Shown: in pieces, positions 60,989-64,000 of the stretch
Numbering within the stretch: the first letter of the stretch is position 1
Layout of the letters: every line of letters begins with the position of its first letter
Assembly (NCBI GenBank): GCA_023402395.1
Contig: JAEYGI010000004.1
Coordinates: 62,001 to 126,000 of the forward strand
Direction of reading: 5' to 3'
From: Bacillota bacterium
Lineage (GTDB): Bacteria; Bacillota; UBA4882; UBA8346
DNA length: 64,000 nucleotides
Notes under the pieces: generated by a model
The model's input: the letters and a program-made list of their open reading frames with translations, nothing else
Told to the model about the DNA's origin: nothing
The model's database searches: none
Program-made: the position numbers and the translations under genes

Positions 60989-62383
60989 TTATTTTCTGTC
61001 TACAATATCTTGCGTGTGTTTCCTTTCCACCCGAACTACGCATTCAATGTGATACGTCTGCGGGAACATGTCCACTGGCTGAATCTCTTGGGCCTCATAC
61101 CCCAGCTCGGCCAGTATCTTCAGATCCCGCGCCAGGGTGCTCGGATTGCAGCTCACATAGACGATCCTCGCCACCCCAACCTCGGCTAACGCCTGCAAAA
61201 CGCTCGCTTCGCATCCGGATCGCGGCGGATCGACCACGGCGACATCAAACCGAAGCCCGTCCCGAACCAGTTTCGGCAGGACAGTTTCGGTCTCGCCCAC
61301 CAGAAAGCGGGTGTTTTCGATCCCGTTCATAGCCGCGTTGCGCCTGGCATCCGCGATGGCCTCCAGAACGACCTCGATCCCGTACACCTCTTTGGCCTTT
61401 CGCGCCAAAAACAAGGTCAGGCTTCCTACGCCGCAATAGGCGTCGACCACCCGTTCCCCGCCGGTCAGTCCCGCATATTCCACCGCCCGGTTGTAAAGCA
61501 ATTCCGTCTGAACCGGATTAACCTGAAAGAAGGAGTTGGCCGAGATTTTAAACTTCAATCCGCCCAACTCCTCGATGATCCCATCGCTCCCCCACAGCAC
61601 CCGGTTCTCCCGGCCCAGAACCACATTGCCCCGGCTCCGGTTGATGTTTTGGACCACACTTCGGATCTCCGGGTGGGCACTGGCCAGTTCCATGGCAAGC
61701 GTCTCACCGGCAGGAAACCAATCCCCGTTGGTCACCAGGACCACCATAACCTGGCCGGTGTGAAACCCGTTCTTAATCAAAACGTGACGGAGCAGACCCT
61801 GACCGGTCGCCTCGTTGTAAACAGGGATCCTGCGGCTGGCCGCCAACCGCTTAACCGTGGCCAGGATCGGGTGATGGACCGGGTGCTGGATCATACACCC
61901 GTCCGCTTCAATGATCTGATGCGTCCCCCGGCGATAACACCCGACCACAATGCTTTCACCGCTCATCCCGAATGGATATTGGAGCTTGTTCCGGTAACCG
62001 CGCGGCTCGGTCATGCCAATCACCGGATGGACGGTGACGTTATCCATGCCCCCGATCCGCTCGATCGCGTTCACCACTTGGCTATGTTTCATCCGTAATT
62101 GCCCCGGATAGCTTAGATGCTGCATCTGGCAGCCCCCGCAGTCATCATAGACCGGACAGAAAGGAACGGCCCGGTCCGTCGCCGGCGTCATTATCGCCGT
62201 TACCACGCCGCGGGCGAAGTTCTTCCGGACCTCGGTCACCCGGACCCGCACCTTCTCTCCGGCCAAGGCCTCCGGAATAAACAACGTGAAATTCTGATAA
62301 CGGCCGACCCCTTGGCCCTCGTGACTAAATCCGGTTATCTCAACCTCCAGCTCCTGTCCAACCCGCACCGGGCGTTCCGCCAT
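60989..62383 (-). CDS. rlmD: 23S rRNA (uracil-5-)-methyltransferase, RlmD/RlmCD type
   Basis: 464 residues from the ATG at 62383 (CGGAG site). N-terminal TRAM domain (GQELEVEITGFSHEGQGVGRY), Fe-S cysteines FCPVYDDCGGCQMQHL, SAM region VVDAYCGVGSLTLFLA, catalytic VVDPPRSGC and the nucleophile in YVSCNPSTLARDL. It methylates U747 and/or U1939 of 23S rRNA at carbon 5. Full length. The Fe-S cluster makes it oxygen-sensitive. Confidence 0.94.
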   Translation of the reverse strand: MAERPVRVGQELEVEITGFSHEGQGVGRYQNFTLFIPEALAGEKVRVRVTEVRKNFARGVVTAIMTPATDRAVPFCPVYDDCGGCQMQHLSYPGQLRMKHSQVVNAIERIGGMDNVTVHPVIGMTEPRGYRNKLQYPFGMSGESIVVGCYRRGTHQIIEADGCMIQHPVHHPILATVKRLAASRRIPVYNEATGQGLLRHVLIKNGFHTGQVMVVLVTNGDWFPAGETLAMELASAHPEIRSVVQNINRSRGNVVLGRENRVLWGSDGIIEELGGLKFKISANSFFQVNPVQTELLYNRAVEYAGLTGGERVVDAYCGVGSLTLFLARKAKEVYGIEVVLEAIADARRNAAMNGIENTRFLVGETETVLPKLVRDGLRFDVAVVDPPRSGCEASVLQALAEVGVARIVYVSCNPSTLARDLKILAELGYEAQEIQPVDMFPQTYHIECVVRVERKHTQDIVDRK

Positions 62384-62463
62384 CGCTATCGACTCCGTTT
62401 CCTGCAAAAGTATAAACTTCAATCCTTACTACGCTATTGGCATCAAATTTTCCTTCAAAAAAC

Positions 62464-62775
62464 TTATAACCGAAGATGCGCCATTCCGGTTGAATCAGTT
62501 TCAATTACGGCCTTCTCCGCGATCGCCTCGGCGGCTTGCAAAAGCGCCATCATATCCGGACCCTTGAGTTCACCCTCTTTCCCCATCAGGGCCAGCCTGA
62601 CCAGGCGAATCTTCTCCGCCAGCTCCGGATATTCGTTTACCGCTTCGCTTTCCGCCTCCGCCAAATGCCCCACCGCCAGCCAGCGATGCAGCGGATACCC
62701 CAGCCGGGCCTCAATATTTAAAACAATAGCTTGCGCCAAATGCTTTCGAACACAGTATAAGCAAGTTTCCCTCAA
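62464..62775 (-). CDS. Conserved hypothetical protein with CLYCVRKH motif
   Basis: 103 residues from a TTG eight bases after AAGGAG (a GTG nearer to it is unlikely). It begins LRETCLYCVRKHLAQA; a CxxC followed by R-K-H suggests a metal or redox site. The rest is helical. It is 80 bases upstream of the rRNA methyltransferase on the same strand and 10-25 bases downstream of dispersed element copy 2. Function unknown. Confidence 0.65.
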   Translation of the reverse strand: MRETCLYCVRKHLAQAIVLNIEARLGYPLHRWLAVGHLAEAESEAVNEYPELAEKIRLVRLALMGKEGELKGPDMMALLQAAEAIAEKAVIETDSTGMAHLRL

Positions 62776-62790
62776 TGAAAACACTCCTTA

Positions 62791-62926
62791 TTTAGAAGCG
62801 TTGTGGTAACCCTAAGCCGAAGGCTTTAGGTTGCACACAAAAGCTCAGAGAAGCAAGGGATAAAGTCATTTTCGAATAAAACGTAGAAATATTGTAGAAA
62901 TGATTGACTTTATCCCATGGTTTAAA
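62791..62926. repeat. Dispersed structured element, copy 2
   Basis: 136 bp. Starts AGAAGCGTTGTGGTAAC; hairpin CCTAAGCC-gaa-GGCTTTAGG; core CAAAAGCTCAGAGAAGCAAG; then GGGATAAAGTCA pairing with TGACTTTATCCC at 62901-62916. Same order of blocks as copies 1 and 3. Its left end is only 4 bp from the AAGGAG of the minus-strand gene at 62775. The remaining space to 63041 is featureless. Confidence 0.7.
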
Positions 62927-63041
62927 CAAAATGAATAAACCAATCCATTTATCTAAGGTATATTATGAGTTTTGTCATCGAAGGTAACCGGGCTTTCCGC
63001 GCCTGATTTTAAAAGCCCGCGGCAAATCGGCGCTTTACGTT

Positions 63042-63068
63042 AAAAAAAGCTGTCGATCCGACAGCTTT
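63042..63068 (-). terminator. Terminator of the SCIFF maturase gene
   Basis: AAAGCTGTCG / CGACAGCTTT, followed on the minus strand by a run of seven T, 50 bases after the stop. Confidence 0.85.
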
Positions 63069-63116
63069 AAATCTGGAGAAACTTTTTTATACGCTTTTAA
63101 TAAAGTAAGAGTTCTT

Positions 63117-64000
63117 TCAGATATTCTCCGCTTCCTCTAGCGGTGATTCCGCTGCGATCCCCTTGAGCGCCAAGGCGCATTCAATTCGCCTTCGCTGAAG
63201 CTTGCAGCCAAGCTCATCTGGCTCGTAAATCGAGCCATTAAAGAGATGGGCATTGGCATGGCAGCCGCCGCTGCAATAAAACCTGGCCCAACACTCGGCG
63301 CAGCCTTTTTTCCGGTAAAGGGTAGCCGCACCGAACTCCCGGCGCAGATCATCCCGAACAATTCCCCGCTCTACATCGCCCATGGCAAAGGTTTCTCTGC
63401 CCACGAACTGATGGCAGGGGTAAAGCACGCCGGCAGGAGTCACGGCAAAATAATCGAATCCGGCCCCGCACCCGGTCAATCGCTTGGGCAGGCAAGGCCC
63501 GTGTTCCAGGCTGACCTCGAAATGAAAGAAGGTAAAACCGGCGTCGGCTTGTTTCCGCTCCAGGTAAAACTCGGCCAGCTTCTCATACTCGGCCTCGATC
63601 CGTTCGAGATGCTCTTCGGTAAGCCGGTAGTCCCCGTCCTTATCGACCACCGGTTCCAGTGACAACTCCCGGAAGCCCAAGTCATACAGGTGTTTGACAT
63701 CGTTGGCGAAATCCAGATTGTTGGCGGTATACGTGCCCCGGAGATAGTAATTGCGGTGTCCGCGGCTCTCCACCAGCCGCTGAAACTTGGGAACAATCCG
63801 CTGATACACCCCCTGGCCGCGCATCCGGTCATTCACTTCCGCCCGGCCGTCCAGGGATAACACCAGCGCCAACTGATAGTCGTTGAGAAAGTCCTGAACC
63901 GCCTCATCCAGGGCGATCCCGTTGGTGGTCAAGGTAAAATGAATCTCCTTGCCCATGCTAGATGCCCTGTCCCTGCCGTACTCAATGACTTCTTTCACGA
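63117..64000 (-). CDS. scfB: SCIFF-peptide thioether-forming radical SAM maturase (5' part outside window)
   Basis: The last 294 residues are present; the frame is open to the window edge, so the radical-SAM cysteines lie beyond. The SPASM region is complete: TGCGAGFDYFAVTPAGVLYPCHQF, GRETFAMGDVERG, and CAECWARFYCSGGCHANAHLFNG then a final C in LGCKLQ. This is the pattern of the maturase of the six-cysteine SCIFF peptide, conserved in Clostridia. It makes thioether cross-links in the ScfA peptide, whose gene would be expected just upstream, outside this window. Confidence 0.9.
   Translation of the reverse strand, partial: VKEVIEYGRDRASSMGKEIHFTLTTNGIALDEAVQDFLNDYQLALVLSLDGRAEVNDRMRGQGVYQRIVPKFQRLVESRGHRNYYLRGTYTANNLDFANDVKHLYDLGFRELSLEPVVDKDGDYRLTEEHLERIEAEYEKLAEFYLERKQADAGFTFFHFEVSLEHGPCLPKRLTGCGAGFDYFAVTPAGVLYPCHQFVGRETFAMGDVERGIVRDDLRREFGAATLYRKKGCAECWARFYCSGGCHANAHLFNGSIYEPDELGCKLQRRRIECALALKGIAAESPLEEAENI

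Overview
The window reads as the chromosome of an anaerobic, endospore-forming bacterium of the Firmicutes (Clostridia/Limnochordia-like) that probably has an outer membrane. Spore features are a GerA-type germinant receptor operon (12060-15817), a CotD-like coat protein (31012-31224) and a SleB-type cell-wall hydrolase (25147-26013). Anaerobic features are an FprA diiron flavoprotein, a Na+-pumping oxaloacetate decarboxylase, two radical-SAM activase/maturase proteins and a glycyl-radical enzyme. Diderm hints are an energy-transducing TonB protein, an OmpA-domain lipoprotein and two secreted proteins with beta-barrel-like domains. No rRNA, tRNA or CRISPR array was seen. The taxonomic placement is inference.

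Layout. 1-5.2 kb: a secreted EEP-family nuclease/phosphatase (5' truncated), then a sugar-isomerase/acyl-CoA-synthetase fusion gene behind a complete promoter and a leucine-type T-box leader, then a membrane protein. 5.2-7.3 kb: a dispersed element, a decayed groEL and the first 21-bp dyad array. 7.3-16.7 kb: FprA, a GyrI-like protein with its WYL regulator, a beta-propeller protein, the germination operon and a lipoprotein. 16.9-21.7 kb: a membrane histidine kinase and its truncated paralogue, the second dyad array, and htpG under a CIRCE operator. 22-26 kb: small stress-type proteins, a Ser/Thr kinase with a zinc-ribbon partner behind an attenuator-like leader, and a barrel-SleB protein. 26.5-29.9 kb: the oad operon. 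30-37.7 kb: a decayed BlaR1/M56 gene, coat protein, acyltransferase, the envelope group (cohesin-like protein, TonB, OmpA lipoprotein) and a Ca2+/Na+ antiporter.

37.6-45 kb is a resistance island. A TetR-rph-methyltransferase unit (rifamycin phosphotransferase) lies between two 132-134 bp direct repeats of the antiporter 3' end. It is followed by the third dyad array and a frameshifted msr(D)-like ABC-F gene that keeps a macrolide attenuation leader with two stalling-type leader peptides. 45.9-56.8 kb is a nucleoside-use locus: glycyl-radical enzyme YjjI and its activase, a Crp-type regulator, deoB, udp, an ECF transporter, a LacI regulator with three matching operator candidates, and a YczE-type membrane protein. 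56.8-59.4 kb is a decayed stretch with transposase and methyltransferase remnants. 59.5-64 kb holds a sugar-dehydrogenase-like protein, an RlmD-type rRNA methyltransferase and the SCIFF-peptide radical-SAM maturase (truncated by the window end).

The most unusual signal is three unrelated-sequence intergenic arrays (6841-7050, 19279-19572, 42260-42721) that share one architecture. Each is built of 21-bp units (two helical turns), nearly every unit carries its own dyad, and the symmetry is in codon register so both DNA strands can encode the same heptapeptide pattern. A second new-looking item is a 113-136 bp element with inverted termini, present three times (5258, 26486, 62791), each time just upstream of a gene.
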